64,000 nucleotides of DNA from Youngiibacter multivorans (GCF_017873395.1 NZ_JAGGKC010000008.1:59084-123083), one strand, 5' to 3'. Numbered from the stretch's first letter, positions 24,978-33,947 are shown. Translations and numbers: made by a program. The notes: generated by a model from the letters alone, not told the origin.

Positions 24978-25775
24978 TCATGTTTTCATAGATTCCTCAA
25001 GCTGACGAACCCTTTCGAATATGATTACTGAGGCAGCGATAGAAGCATTGAGGCTTTCAGCGTTTCCAGGCATTGGTATCCTCAGGAGAATGGATGCCCT
25101 GTCCATAAGCTCCTGCCTTACACCGTTTCCTTCATTACCTATCACAAGAATCATGTCTCCGGTCAGGTCTGCGGAATATATGCTTCTCTTTGCCTCCAGA
25201 GAAGTCACTGCAAGGGGAATCCCTTCAGCTGCAAGTCTCTCCAGTTCATCGTCCCCATCAAGCGTTACCGGCAGGTGGAATATGGATCCCATTGAGCTTC
25301 TCATTGCTTTCTCAGAGTATGGATCAGCAGAGCCCTTGCCTAGGATGACCCGGCTTGCCCCTCCTGCATGAGCAGACCGTATGATGGTCCCGACGTTCCC
25401 GGGATCCTGAAGCCTGTCAAGATATATGATGAGGCCTTTGGACTCTGGAACCTTTCTCGAATCGGCAATTACAGCTACTACACCCTGAGGTGTCTCGGTA
25501 GATGAAAGCTGCCTGATAACATCAGGATTCGAGGCTATGAGTTCGTGAACTTCAGAATCAAGGTAGCTTCCCAGATACCTCTGGAGCTGGTCTCCCTCAC
25601 TGGAGTCGTAAACGACTGCCCGCACGTCCATTCCTGCCTTGAAGGCCTCCTGGACCATTCTGAAGCCCTCGACCAGGAAAAGCCCCCTGAGGCGCCTTTC
25701 CTTCCTGTCCATAAGCTTCCTGAACTCTTTGATCTTTGGGTTGCTTTTGCTTTCTATGGTAATAACTCTAGTCAC
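24978..25775 (-). CDS. SpoU/TrmH-family RNA 2'-O-methyltransferase
   Basis: 265 residues. The N-terminal substrate-binding domain (SKSNPKIKEFRKLMDRKERRLRGLFLVEGFRMVQEA) is followed by the SPOUT knot with the three family motifs: LDRLQDPGNVGTIIRSA, ILVIGNEGNGV and IPMPGNAESLNASIAASVIIFE. It methylates a ribose in rRNA or tRNA with SAM; the exact site cannot be told. A homologue beside pheST is the standard arrangement in Bacillota. Its start overlaps the ktrA stop by 8 bases. Confidence 0.9.
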   Translation of the reverse strand: MTRVITIESKSNPKIKEFRKLMDRKERRLRGLFLVEGFRMVQEAFKAGMDVRAVVYDSSEGDQLQRYLGSYLDSEVHELIASNPDVIRQLSSTETPQGVVAVIADSRKVPESKGLIIYLDRLQDPGNVGTIIRSAHAGGASRVILGKGSADPYSEKAMRSSMGSIFHLPVTLDGDDELERLAAEGIPLAVTSLEAKRSIYSADLTGDMILVIGNEGNGVRQELMDRASILLRIPMPGNAESLNASIAASVIIFERVRQLEESMKT

Positions 25776-26433
25776 CTGATATCATGTGCTCAAGCCTTGC
25801 GAGATCTTCTGTGTTACCGATGCAGAGGAGCACGTCTCCTTCCTTGATTTTATCCTTAGCATTAGGAGATATATTGATGTCATCGACAGATTTAATAGCC
25901 ATTATGTTAATTCCGTATTTTGACCTGACATCAAGATCAAGTATTTCCTTGCCATACCAGTCTGTAGGTGCCTGGATCTCTATCACACTGTAATCAGGTG
26001 AAAGCTCTATGAAATCGAGGAGGTTTGATGAAACAAGATTGTGCGCGACCCTGACTCCCATATCTCTTTCAGGAAGTATGACCTTGTCTGCGCCGATTTT
26101 GGTCAGGACCTTCGCATGCATTTCACTTTGTGCCTTGGCTACAATATACTTTACCCCTGATTCCCTTAGAATAAGGGTTGTCATAATTGATGCCTGTACA
26201 TTTGAGCCTATGGTGACTACAGCTACATCGAAATTCCTGATTCCAAGGGTCCTTAGCGCATATTCATCAGTTGCATCCATCTGGACCGCATGGGTAACCT
26301 TGTCAGAAATATTTTGTATGACATCTTCGTCTGAATCAATAGCCAGAATGTCATGCCCCATTGAAAAAAGTGTCTCTGCGACAGACCTTCCGAATCTGCC
26401 AAGTCCTATTACCACGTATTGCTTGCTTGCCAT
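25768..26433 (-). CDS. ktrA: KtrA/TrkA-type potassium channel regulatory subunit
   Basis: 221 residues: an RCK_N Rossmann domain (VVIGLGRFGRSVAETLFSMGHDILAIDSDED, NAD/ATP-binding glycine loop at 9-14) and an RCK_C domain (about 135-221). It forms the cytosolic octameric gating ring of the Ktr potassium uptake system. The pore-forming partner ktrB lies 16 bases upstream in the same operon. Length and domain order match KtrA/KtrC, not the duplicated E. coli TrkA. Confidence 0.92.
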   Translation of the reverse strand: MASKQYVVIGLGRFGRSVAETLFSMGHDILAIDSDEDVIQNISDKVTHAVQMDATDEYALRTLGIRNFDVAVVTIGSNVQASIMTTLILRESGVKYIVAKAQSEMHAKVLTKIGADKVILPERDMGVRVAHNLVSSNLLDFIELSPDYSVIEIQAPTDWYGKEILDLDVRSKYGINIMAIKSVDDINISPNAKDKIKEGDVLLCIGNTEDLARLEHMISGD

Positions 26434-26449
26434 TTGAATTCTCCCGCCT

Positions 26450-27817
26450 TTATCCGATTAATAGCTTGTCTTCAGGGTATTTTATTGCAGCCGGATGCTT
26501 GATGTTGGCAAGCGCCAGCATTACAGTCAGCGGCCCTACTCTTCCAAGATACATAGTGACACCGATAATGACCTTTCCCATTGATGACAGGTCAGGAGTT
26601 ATGCCAAGTGAAAGTCCTACAGTACCAAACGCCGAGAAAACTTCATACATGATCATTTCCATAGGTTTTCCGGCTTCAGTCATTGCAAGGAGTATGATAT
26701 CGAAGAGCACAAGGGCAATACCTATTGCAAAGACTGAAATTGCTTTGTAGACAGTACCCTTGGACAGTCGCTTGCCGAACAGCTCTGTATCCTCTCTGCC
26801 CTTGAGCACCGAGAAGATAGTAAATATTACAATACCGAAGGTGGTCGTCTTTATACCGCCAGCTGTTGATCCAGGAGATCCTCCGATGAACATCAGGAGC
26901 ATAGTTATGAACCTGCTGGCTGGAGCCATGTCAGTCAGGTTTACTGAATTGAATCCTGCAGTCCTTGGGGTCACTGATGCGAACCAGGCGTTCACTAGCT
27001 TGTTGCCGAAAGTCATTCCGGAAAGCGTATAATTCCATTCAAGGATGAGAAAGACAAACATGCCGCCGAAAAGGAGTATGCCTGTAATCAGCAGCACTAC
27101 CTTTGCATGAAGCGAGAGTCTCCTCATCAGTTTTGGACTCTTCCTGTTATTCCAAAGCTCAAGCCAGACGGAAAAGCCTAAGCCACCGATGACTATAAGT
27201 GCACCTGTGGTGAGTATCAGTACTTTGTTTGTATTCAGCAGTGTGAGCGATTGGAATTTACCTGTTATTTCATTTCCGAAAAGATCAAAACCGGCATTGC
27301 AGAAAGCCGAGATTGAGTGCCAGAAGCCTAAGTATACACCTTTGGAAACCCCATGCTCAGGTATGAACTGAGTCATGAAAATCAAGGCAGCGGTAAACTG
27401 GACTCCGAAAGTGAAGAACAGCAGGTACCTCACAAGCTTTATGATTCCCTGCAGATTCTGTGCATTGTAAGCTTCCTGCATTACAAGCCGTTCTCTAAGT
27501 GTGATCTTTTTCCCGATTACCAGGGCTACCATAGTAGTCACTGACATGAATCCAAGTCCGCCGAGCTCTATCAATATGGCAATGACAGTCTTGCCGAAAT
27601 AATTCCAATGGGTACCTGTGTCCAGGGTTACCAGTCCTGTGACGCAGACTGCAGATGTTGCTGTGAATATCGAGTCAAGAAAATTCGTGAATTCTCCGGA
27701 TTGCGATGAAACAGGCAGCGACAATACAAGACCTCCGGTCAGAATCACAGCTGCAAAGCCGATAGATAATATCTGGACCGGATTGAGGGATCTTTTCTTG
27801 GTTACGGGTATTCTCAT
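26450..27817 (-). CDS. ktrB: KtrB/TrkH-type potassium transporter
   Basis: 455 residues with eight transmembrane helices in four M-P-M repeats. Selectivity loops are readable as TSAVCVTGL, STCNAG-like SAFCNAGFD, TPRTAGF and SAFGTVGLS, each with the conserved Gly. It conducts K+ (with Na+) and is gated by KtrA encoded directly downstream. GAGGTG precedes the ATG. It heads a three-gene operon (ktrB, ktrA, rRNA methylase). Confidence 0.93.
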   Translation of the reverse strand: MRIPVTKKRSLNPVQILSIGFAAVILTGGLVLSLPVSSQSGEFTNFLDSIFTATSAVCVTGLVTLDTGTHWNYFGKTVIAILIELGGLGFMSVTTMVALVIGKKITLRERLVMQEAYNAQNLQGIIKLVRYLLFFTFGVQFTAALIFMTQFIPEHGVSKGVYLGFWHSISAFCNAGFDLFGNEITGKFQSLTLLNTNKVLILTTGALIVIGGLGFSVWLELWNNRKSPKLMRRLSLHAKVVLLITGILLFGGMFVFLILEWNYTLSGMTFGNKLVNAWFASVTPRTAGFNSVNLTDMAPASRFITMLLMFIGGSPGSTAGGIKTTTFGIVIFTIFSVLKGREDTELFGKRLSKGTVYKAISVFAIGIALVLFDIILLAMTEAGKPMEMIMYEVFSAFGTVGLSLGITPDLSSMGKVIIGVTMYLGRVGPLTVMLALANIKHPAAIKYPEDKLLIG

Positions 27818-27847
27818 AACGCACCTCGAAGCTTCTGTTATTCTATA

Positions 27848-27876
27848 ATAATATATCTAATATGACTTTACTTCAA
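27848..27876 (-). promoter_or_regulatory. promoter of ktrBA
   Basis: Minus strand TTGAAG, 17-base spacer, TATTAT, about 30 bases before the ktrB start. I see no c-di-AMP riboswitch here; the untranslated leader is too short for one. Confidence 0.6.
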
Positions 27877-27924
27877 GCAATCACGTCCAATGAGCATTCA
27901 GTGGCCTGTGATGTTTTTTCTTCA

Positions 27925-27955
27925 AATCAATAAAACCTGACGAAAAGTCAGGTTT
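27925..27955 (-). terminator. terminator of infC-rpmI-rplT
   Basis: AAACCTGAC-TTTTC-GTCAGGTTT on the minus strand followed by TATTGATTTG, 25 bases beyond the rplT stop. Confidence 0.8.
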
Positions 27956-27979
27956 ATTGGCTCAACATGGTTTATTTAA

Positions 27980-28336
27980 TTAAGCAAGTTTTGTCTTTGC
28001 TGTGTTGACAATCTCAGTGAATGCCTTTGGATCGTTTATAGCGATCTCAGAGAGCATTTTCCTGTTGATTTCAATTCCTGCGAGCTTGAGTCCGTTCATC
28101 AGCCTTGAATAGGTGAGTCCGTTCATCCTTGCAGCAGCGTTTATTCTTGCTATCCAGAGGCTTCTGAAGTCTCTCTTCTTAAGCTTCCTTCCAACATATG
28201 CGTTCCTGAGTGCCCTTATTACTGTTTCATTAGCAGTTCTGAAGAGCTTGCTCTTTCCGCCGTAGTAACCCTTGGCGAGCTTTAATACTTTCTTATGGTT
28301 CTTATGAGCGTTTACCGCCCTTTTTACTCTTGCCAT
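27980..28336 (-). CDS. rplT: 50S ribosomal protein L20
   Basis: 118 residues, the canonical length and sequence (MARVKRAVNAHKNHKKVLKLAKGYYGGKSKLFRTANE ... RDFRSLWIARINAAARMNGLTYS). L20 binds 23S rRNA early in assembly and, in Bacillota, also represses its own operon through the leader. Last gene of infC-rpmI-rplT, 22 bases after rpmI. Confidence 0.98.
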   Translation of the reverse strand: MARVKRAVNAHKNHKKVLKLAKGYYGGKSKLFRTANETVIRALRNAYVGRKLKKRDFRSLWIARINAAARMNGLTYSRLMNGLKLAGIEINRKMLSEIAINDPKAFTEIVNTAKTKLA

Positions 28337-28358
28337 TTTCTATCCTCCCGTATTCCTA

Positions 28359-28556
28359 CTAAATGTAAGGCAGCAGCTTCTTGATTGTCTTTACCTGGGA
28401 AGCTGATACATATCCGCTCTTCCTGAGGTTTCTCTTCCTCTTGGAAGACTTCTTCGTGAGGATGTGGCTCTTGAACGCCTTAGCTCTCTTGAACTTTCCG
28501 CTTCCTGTCTTCTTTATCCTCTTTGCAGTGGCTCTATGTGTCTTCATTTTTGGCAT
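28359..28556 (-). CDS. rpmI: 50S ribosomal protein L35
   Basis: 65 residues, very basic, beginning MPKMKTHRATAKRIKKTGSGKFKRAKAFKSH, the L35 signature. GGGGAGGAAACC precedes the ATG. Middle gene of the infC operon. Confidence 0.98.
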   Translation of the reverse strand: MPKMKTHRATAKRIKKTGSGKFKRAKAFKSHILTKKSSKRKRNLRKSGYVSASQVKTIKKLLPYI

Positions 28557-28576
28557 AGTGGTTTCCTCCCCTTGAG

Positions 28577-29089
28577 TTAAGATTTTTTAGGTGTCATAAT
28601 CATAATCATGTTCCTGCCTTCCATTTTTGCAGGTTTTTCAATGATGCCAACATCTTCCAACTTGCCGGCGAAGGATTCCAGTATCTTCAAACCGTTCTGT
28701 GAATAAGCAGCTTCTCTTCCCCTGAACCTCACGGTAACCTTCAGCTTGTCGCCGTCCTGCAGGAACTTCCTTGCATTGTTGGCTTTGATGTCGATGTCGT
28801 GTTCCTCAGTGGACGGACTGAAGCGTATTTCCTTTAGGGTTATGACCTTCTGGTTCTTCCTGGCTTCCTTTTCCTTCTTTGCCTGCTCATAGTTGAACTT
28901 GTGATAGTCCATGATTTTGCATACCGGCGGCTTAGCCGTTGGCGCTATCATTACTAGGTCAAGTTCCTTCTCTTCTGCCATCCTAAGTGCATCCTTAGCT
29001 GACACGATACCGAGCTGTTCGCCTGTACTGGAAATGAGCCTTACTTCCTTCTCCCTGATCTCGTTGTTGATTGGTACGTTTTTATTTAT
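28577..29089 (-). CDS. infC: translation initiation factor IF-3, apparent AUA start
   Basis: 170 residues if started at an ATA codon. IF3_N begins NKNVPINNEIREKEVRLISSTGEQLGIVS and IF3_C follows the linker (KEKEARKNQKVITLKEIRFSPSTEEHDIDIKANNARKFL). The only Shine-Dalgarno, CGGAGG, ends 8 bases before ATA at 29087-29089. A GTG three codons upstream lies inside the Shine-Dalgarno itself, and no ATG exists in frame before the conserved N-terminus except one more than 20 codons upstream without a site. infC genes elsewhere use AUU/AUA/AUC starts for autoregulation by IF-3, which supports this reading. Confidence 0.93.
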   Translation of the reverse strand: MNKNVPINNEIREKEVRLISSTGEQLGIVSAKDALRMAEEKELDLVMIAPTAKPPVCKIMDYHKFNYEQAKKEKEARKNQKVITLKEIRFSPSTEEHDIDIKANNARKFLQDGDKLKVTVRFRGREAAYSQNGLKILESFAGKLEDVGIIEKPAKMEGRNMIMIMTPKKS

Positions 29090-29233
29090 AGTTTTCACCT
29101 CCGAATTTGGAATGCTGAAACAATGATAATAAAAAAGGACGGTACAAACCGTCCTCAAAACTCATTGATAAATCCATGAATCCTTGACCATACAGCATAA
29201 CCGTAGGGTGAGAAACGGCCGTTTCTTCTTTAC
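29090..29233 (-). promoter_or_regulatory. L20-type leader with attenuator of infC-rpmI-rplT
   Basis: The roughly 145-base leader contains AGGACGGT-TTGT-ACCGTCCT followed by TTTTTTATT at 29126-29155, a strong intrinsic terminator 37 bases before the infC start. This is the position of the Bacillota L20 leader, where L20 binding promotes termination. An upstream CGGCCGTTTC segment may form part of the alternative fold. Confidence 0.8.
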
Positions 29234-29239
29234 TAAACT

Positions 29240-29268
29240 AGTATATCGGAACCATCGAAGCATGTCAA
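29240..29268 (-). promoter_or_regulatory. promoter of infC-rpmI-rplT
   Basis: Minus strand TTGACA, 17-base spacer, TATACT: a perfect -35 and a near-perfect -10, as expected for ribosomal genes. Confidence 0.88.
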
Positions 29269-29320
29269 CAAAAAAATCGCAAAATTATGCTGGGAAAATG
29301 AGGAAAATGAGGCCTGAAAG

Positions 29321-29506
29321 TCACCTTAAGCCTGCAAGCCTTAGCAGAAAGTATAAGACTACGACAATAATTATCGGAAGGCAGCCATTTCCGCCTTCAG
29401 GAGGCTTTCTGCTGCTGCGTTTCTTACTATCGTCATCCTCGATAAGGGATATCAGTGGAATGATCTCATCAGGACCCGATTTGCCTGAAAGTCTTACGAG
29501 AACCAT
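29321..29506 (-). CDS. small membrane protein of unknown function
   Basis: 61 residues. A polar N-terminal half (LSGKSGPDEIIPLISLIEDDDSKKRSSRKPPEGGNGC) leads into one C-terminal transmembrane helix (LPIIIVVVLYFLLRLAG). AGGAGG sits 5 bases before the ATG, which argues that it is real. It stands alone between the etf terminator and the infC promoter. I do not recognise the family. Confidence 0.6.
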   Translation of the reverse strand: MVLVRLSGKSGPDEIIPLISLIEDDDSKKRSSRKPPEGGNGCLPIIIVVVLYFLLRLAGLR

Positions 29507-29531
29507 ATCAGCCTCCTGGAGCAGAATTCAG

Positions 29532-29561
29532 GAAAAGAATGAGCCATCACCCGGATGGCTC
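29532..29561 (-). terminator. terminator of the CoA-transferase/acd/etf operon
   Basis: GAGCCATC-CGGGT-GATGGCTC on the minus strand followed by ATTCTTTTCC, about 70 bases after the etfA stop. Confidence 0.75.
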
Positions 29562-29634
29562 AATTATACATTCTTATTTGACTTTCGTGCAAGCCGATGC
29601 TTGTCCCGGTATCTTGGAATGCATCCTTATGCTG

Positions 29635-30657
29635 CTATTTCTTCAAAGTCTCAATAAGGCTTGCGAGGACGTCCTTGCAGTCGCCTACCACGCCATAGTG
29701 AGCTACATTGAATATGGGCGCTTCAGGATTCTCATTCACAGCTATAAATGTTCCTGGCTTGATTACACCGCCGGTGTGCATGACAGCACCGCTTATTCCG
29801 AAGGCTATGTAGAGTTTCGGCTTTACAATCTTTCCGCTCTGTCCTATCTGGTATTCCTCGGATATCCATCCTTCCTGGACGATAGGCCTGGTTGCACCAA
29901 CCATTCCACCGATCAGGTCTGCAAGCTCCTGGAGCCTGTCAAAGTCTCCCTTGGTCTTGAAGCCTCTGCCGCCTGCAACTATGACATCAGCCTTGCAAAT
30001 GTCATTTTCACATTCGACCCTTGGTATCGACTTGATTATCCTGGTCAGGATGTCAGCATCAGTTACCTTTACTTCCTCTTTAACTGGTATGCCTGTCTTT
30101 GACTCATCAGGTTTCACAAGCTCAAGCATTCCAGGCTTGACTGTAGCTATCTGAGGTCTTCTTTCCTTACAAAGTATGTCGACTATCACTTCACCGTTGA
30201 GATATGGCTTCTTCTGCATCAGGAGCTTTGCTCCTTCTATAATATCCATGTCCAGGTCTATGCAGTCGGCAGATATACCAGTCTCCAGTCTGACACCTAT
30301 CCTTGGCGCAAGGTCTCTTCCAACGCTGTCAGCTCCGAATAGAACCGACGCAGGCTTGTATTTCCCTATCAGGACTTCTAGGACATTCGCATAGCTATTG
30401 GCATCATAATCCTTAAGGTTCTCCTCATCGACATATATTACCTCATCAGCTCCATAGGCGTATGGCTGAAGAAGGGACTTCTTCATGCCGTGGCCGATTA
30501 TTACTGCAGTCACCTTTTCATCAAACTTTGTACCAAGGGCCTTCGCCTTGCCAATCAGCTCGAATGTGACCTGAGGTACCTTATCCTTGTTGCTGTGGGC
30601 AACAACCCAAATTCCTGTATCTGTAGACATGTCTTCACCTATCCTTACTTCACTCAT
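29635..30657 (-). CDS. etfA: electron transfer flavoprotein alpha subunit
   Basis: 340 residues. The N-terminal adenine-nucleotide-hydrolase-like domain is followed by the C-terminal FAD domain with GGRGFK, GATRPIVQEGWISEEYQIGQSGKIVKPKLYIAFGISGAVMHTGG and NPEAPIFNVAHYGVVGD. EtfAB takes electrons from, or gives them to, acyl-CoA dehydrogenases. Whether this pair bifurcates electrons (second FAD in EtfB) cannot be decided by eye. Last gene of the sigma-54 operon, 5 bases after etfB. Confidence 0.95.
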   Translation of the reverse strand: MSEVRIGEDMSTDTGIWVVAHSNKDKVPQVTFELIGKAKALGTKFDEKVTAVIIGHGMKKSLLQPYAYGADEVIYVDEENLKDYDANSYANVLEVLIGKYKPASVLFGADSVGRDLAPRIGVRLETGISADCIDLDMDIIEGAKLLMQKKPYLNGEVIVDILCKERRPQIATVKPGMLELVKPDESKTGIPVKEEVKVTDADILTRIIKSIPRVECENDICKADVIVAGGRGFKTKGDFDRLQELADLIGGMVGATRPIVQEGWISEEYQIGQSGKIVKPKLYIAFGISGAVMHTGGVIKPGTFIAVNENPEAPIFNVAHYGVVGDCKDVLASLIETLKK

Positions 30658-30662
30658 AATGC

Positions 30663-31448
30663 TTACTTTGCGGCCTTGGCAAGTTCTGCAATCTTCCTGG
30701 CTATATCAACTGTGCTGCCGGAAAGCATCCTGCATGCTCCTGCTGCCCTCTCGACCATGTGCATTTCACCTACGACCGTTGGCGAGCCGGGTACCCCTAC
30801 AGCTTCAGCTGCAAGTCCGAGATTTGCGGTATTAACGACTTCGATTGGAGAGCTTACTGCAAACCTGATGTTCTTAAGGTCCATGTATCTTGGCTTATTG
30901 ACCTCTCCAGTTACGGAGAGCATTGCCGGAAGCTTTGCTTCGACCTCAAGGTCACCGTTTTCTGAGGCCTTTTTGACGATCACCCTGCCTGCCTCAATGG
31001 ACACCAGCTCATCTACGTATGTCAGCTGGGCGATTCCAAGCCTTTCAGCGATTGCAGGCCCTACTATGCTTGTCTCAGCATCTATTGCATGCTTTCCGCA
31101 GATTATCAGGTCGCAGCCCGGAACATACTTCTTGATGGTCTCCGTAAGAGCAAGAGAAGTGGCGATGGTATCGGATCCTGCAAGGGCTCTGTCGGTTAAG
31201 AGGATACCCTTGTCTATTCCCATTGCAAGGCACTCTCTCAGTGAGTTCTCAGCAGAAGGGATGCCCATTGTAATTGCATAAGTCTCGGCTCCGAACTTAT
31301 CCTTCAGTTCGAGAGCAAGCTCGACTGCATTGAGGTCATAGGGATTTATGAAGAGCTCTGCTCCTCTTCTGTCTATGTTCTTGGTCTTCTTGTCTATCTT
31401 GACATCATCAGAATTGAATACTTCCTTGATGCAAACTACGATTTTCAA
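30663..31448 (-). CDS. etfB: electron transfer flavoprotein beta subunit
   Basis: 261 residues from a TTG start (LKIVVCIKEVFNSDDVKIDKKTKNIDRRG). TGGAGGT lies 8 bases upstream of TTG and no ATG is in frame at a sensible distance. The family signature VEAKLPAMLSVTGEVNKPRYMDLKNI is present, with ADRALAGSDTIATSLAL-type nucleotide-binding loops. Forms the EtfAB heterodimer; order CoA-transferase, acyl-CoA dehydrogenase, etfB, etfA indicates one pathway. Confidence 0.95.
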   Translation of the reverse strand: MKIVVCIKEVFNSDDVKIDKKTKNIDRRGAELFINPYDLNAVELALELKDKFGAETYAITMGIPSAENSLRECLAMGIDKGILLTDRALAGSDTIATSLALTETIKKYVPGCDLIICGKHAIDAETSIVGPAIAERLGIAQLTYVDELVSIEAGRVIVKKASENGDLEVEAKLPAMLSVTGEVNKPRYMDLKNIRFAVSSPIEVVNTANLGLAAEAVGVPGSPTVVGEMHMVERAAGACRMLSGSTVDIARKIAELAKAAK

Positions 31449-31464
31449 AGTATCATACCTCCAG

Positions 31465-32598
31465 TTATTTAATGCTAAGCATTGAGTTTCCAATAATCAT
31501 CTTCTGTATTTCAGTGGTGCCTTCCCCGATTTCGAGTATCTTGGCATCCCTCAGCAGTCTTTCAGGAACGAATTCCTTGCTGTATCCGTTGCCGCCGTGG
31601 ATCTGGATGGCTGCATCCGCGGACCAGACAGCCCTTTGGCCGCCATAAGCCTTAAGACATGCTGCTGGTACTGAGAATGGCTGTTTATTTTCTCTCAGGT
31701 AGCATATCTTTTCTGTAAGCGCTTCTGCTGTTTCTATTGCAATCTTCATGTCTGCTATCTTGAAGGAAACTGCCTCGAATTTTCCGATTGACTGTCCGAA
31801 TGCCTTTCTTTCATTGGCATACTTCACAGATTCATCCATGCATCTTCTCATGACACCAACGCTCATGGCTCCTATGAGATGTCTGCCGATATCGAGGACC
31901 TCCATGCAATACTTGAAGCCCTTCCCGAGCTCGCCTATCAGGTTCTCCTTGGGTACCCTGCAGTTGCTCATGAACAGCTCTCCTGTGTCAGATCCCCTTA
32001 TGCCCATCTTGTCTTCCTTGTGGCCGAACTTCAATCCGGGGTTGCCCTTCTCAACCATGATAACGCTGATACCTCTGGTACCCTTGGTCTTGTCTGTCAG
32101 CACGGCAAGAAGATAGAATCCGCTTACGCTGTAGTTAGTTATCCATGCCTTCTGGCCGTTGATTACCCATTCATCGCCTTCGAGATGAGCTGTAGACTTG
32201 ATTCCAGCTGCATCTGAACCTGCAGATGGCTCCGTAAGTGCAAAGCAGCCTATGCAGTTCCCCGAGTTCATATCAGGCATAAGTCTGTCCTTGAGTTCCT
32301 TGCTGGCATACTTGGCGAATATGTGTGCTGCAAGATAGTGGGCATCAAGAGTTATCGCTATGCTGGAGCTTCCATAAGCCATCTCTTCAGTAAAAATAGT
32401 TTCGGCATATGAATCAAGGCCTGCGCCGCCATAGGCAGGATCTTCCGTAAGACCGAACGCTCCGTACTTTGCTATTTCCTTCATAACATGCCAGGGAAAT
32501 TCCGCCTTTTGGTCCATTTCCTTGTCAAATGGCATAACCTCGTTCTTCACGAGCTCCCTTGCCATCTTCCTAACCATTTCATTCTGTTTTATATTCAT
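31465..32598 (-). CDS. acyl-CoA dehydrogenase
   Basis: 377 residues, standard length. FAD-binding segments are CFALTEPSAGSDA and WITNYSVSGFYLLAV; the C-terminal LEIGEGTTEIQK holds the Glu that serves as catalytic base in short-chain enzymes of the family (IYEGT position). With EtfAB it either oxidises a short acyl-CoA or, running in reverse, reduces an enoyl-CoA. The adjacent CaiB/BaiF-type CoA-transferase resembles the carnitine or 2-hydroxyacid reduction set-ups (CaiA, AcdB), so an enoyl-CoA reductase role is plausible. Substrate not known. Confidence 0.9.
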   Translation of the reverse strand: MNIKQNEMVRKMARELVKNEVMPFDKEMDQKAEFPWHVMKEIAKYGAFGLTEDPAYGGAGLDSYAETIFTEEMAYGSSSIAITLDAHYLAAHIFAKYASKELKDRLMPDMNSGNCIGCFALTEPSAGSDAAGIKSTAHLEGDEWVINGQKAWITNYSVSGFYLLAVLTDKTKGTRGISVIMVEKGNPGLKFGHKEDKMGIRGSDTGELFMSNCRVPKENLIGELGKGFKYCMEVLDIGRHLIGAMSVGVMRRCMDESVKYANERKAFGQSIGKFEAVSFKIADMKIAIETAEALTEKICYLRENKQPFSVPAACLKAYGGQRAVWSADAAIQIHGGNGYSKEFVPERLLRDAKILEIGEGTTEIQKMIIGNSMLSIK

Positions 32599-32626
32599 TA
32601 AAGTCAGTACCTCCTATTTGCTTTAT

Positions 32627-33886
32627 CTAAATAAGCTTCTTATCCTTAAGGACTTCTATCTTTTCAGCCGAGTAACCAAGAACCTTCCTGAGGATGTCGT
32701 CAGTATCCTGTCCTAAAGTAGGCGCACCTCTCCATACCTTTCCCGGAGTTCCTGAGAGCTTTGGAATTATGCCGACAGCCTTTATGTCTTTTTCAAGAGT
32801 CTCATCTCTGTATGTGATTATGTCTCCCCTGTCAATCCAGTGAGGATCGTTAATTATATCTTCAACAGAGTTGATTTTGCTTGCAGGAACCTTGAATTTT
32901 GCCATATGTTTGACAATTTCCTCACAGGTCCTTTCTCCGCACCATTTAACAATGTATGCCCTTAGCTCTTTTCCTCTCTCAGAATTCATGGCCTGAGGAG
33001 ATCCGCCAGCCTCTGCGAACGAATAGGTATTTATATCCAGTCCGAATGCCTGGATGGCTCTCTTGTAAACGCCTGGTCCATATGCACCTATAACCATGTA
33101 AGCTCCGGTCTTGTCCTGGAATAGTCCGTAAGGCTGGAATGCAGGTGAATCCGGACCGCTCCTTCTCTTGACATTTCCTGTCTCGGAGTAGGTTACGACA
33201 GTATCAGCAAGAAGCTTTGCACAAGCCTCGAATTGGGCAAGGTCGACCTCCTGTCCTTTACCAGTCTTCTCAGCGTTGATGTATGCTGAAAGAATTCCGA
33301 ACGCAGCTACATAGGATGACAGGTAGTCGTTGAACCATGGCTTGACTATTGCCGGTGGAGCCGGCTCGGGATTGCCGTTTATGAACGCATATCCGCCATA
33401 TGCCTGACCTATCATGTCATAAGAAGCCCTGTCACATATTTCAGGGTCTCCGCCAAACTGTGGCCTTCCGAATCCGCTTATATGACATATTACAAGCTTC
33501 GGATTAGCAGCGAGCAGCTCTTCGTTATATATACCCAGCTTTTCAAGCCAGACCATGTTTTCTACAAGGATATCAGACGATTTGACAAGGTCCATGAACA
33601 TTTCCTTGCATTCAGGTACATCGAGTGAAAACTCCATTGTAAGGCTCAGCCTGTTTCTTGCATCCTGTGCCCAGGTTGTGGATACCTTCCTGTCTTCGTG
33701 CTTTGCAAAAGGTGCGAGCACTCTCAAAGTGTCTCCTACTCCAGGCCTCTCTATATGGACAACCTCAGCACCAAAATCGGCTAGAAGGTTTGCTGTGTTT
33801 GGACCTGCAACTATTGACCCGAGTGATAGTACACGAACTCCTGAAAGCGGCCCGAATTCAGGTATGATAGTGTTTTTTGCTGTCAT
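32627..33886 (-). CDS. family III CoA-transferase (CaiB/BaiF)
   Basis: 419 residues. Starts with PLSGVRVLSLGSIVAGPNTANLLADFGAEVVHIERPGVGD, the CaiB/BaiF nucleotide-type motif, and has RASYDMIGQAYGGYAF with the expected catalytic Asp. Such enzymes swap CoA between carboxylic acids, for example carnitine/crotonobetaine, phenyllactate (FldA) or 2-hydroxyisocaproate (HadA). No dehydratase or racemase genes are beside it, so I cannot choose among these. First gene behind an exact sigma-54 promoter; GGAG precedes the ATG. Confidence 0.88.
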   Translation of the reverse strand: MTAKNTIIPEFGPLSGVRVLSLGSIVAGPNTANLLADFGAEVVHIERPGVGDTLRVLAPFAKHEDRKVSTTWAQDARNRLSLTMEFSLDVPECKEMFMDLVKSSDILVENMVWLEKLGIYNEELLAANPKLVICHISGFGRPQFGGDPEICDRASYDMIGQAYGGYAFINGNPEPAPPAIVKPWFNDYLSSYVAAFGILSAYINAEKTGKGQEVDLAQFEACAKLLADTVVTYSETGNVKRRSGPDSPAFQPYGLFQDKTGAYMVIGAYGPGVYKRAIQAFGLDINTYSFAEAGGSPQAMNSERGKELRAYIVKWCGERTCEEIVKHMAKFKVPASKINSVEDIINDPHWIDRGDIITYRDETLEKDIKAVGIIPKLSGTPGKVWRGAPTLGQDTDDILRKVLGYSAEKIEVLKDKKLI

Positions 33887-33931
33887 TTTTAACTCTCCTT
33901 TTTTTGTTTTATTATTAACGATATCTTATTA

Positions 33932-33947
33932 AGCAAAAGTCGTGCCA
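33932..33947 (-). promoter_or_regulatory. sigma-54 (-24/-12) promoter of the CoA-transferase operon
   Basis: Minus strand TGGCACGACTTTTGCT equals the consensus TGGCACG-N4-TTGC(A/T) at every fixed position. Transcription would start about 35 bases before the CoA-transferase ATG. The cognate-type activator gene lies directly upstream. Confidence 0.92.
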
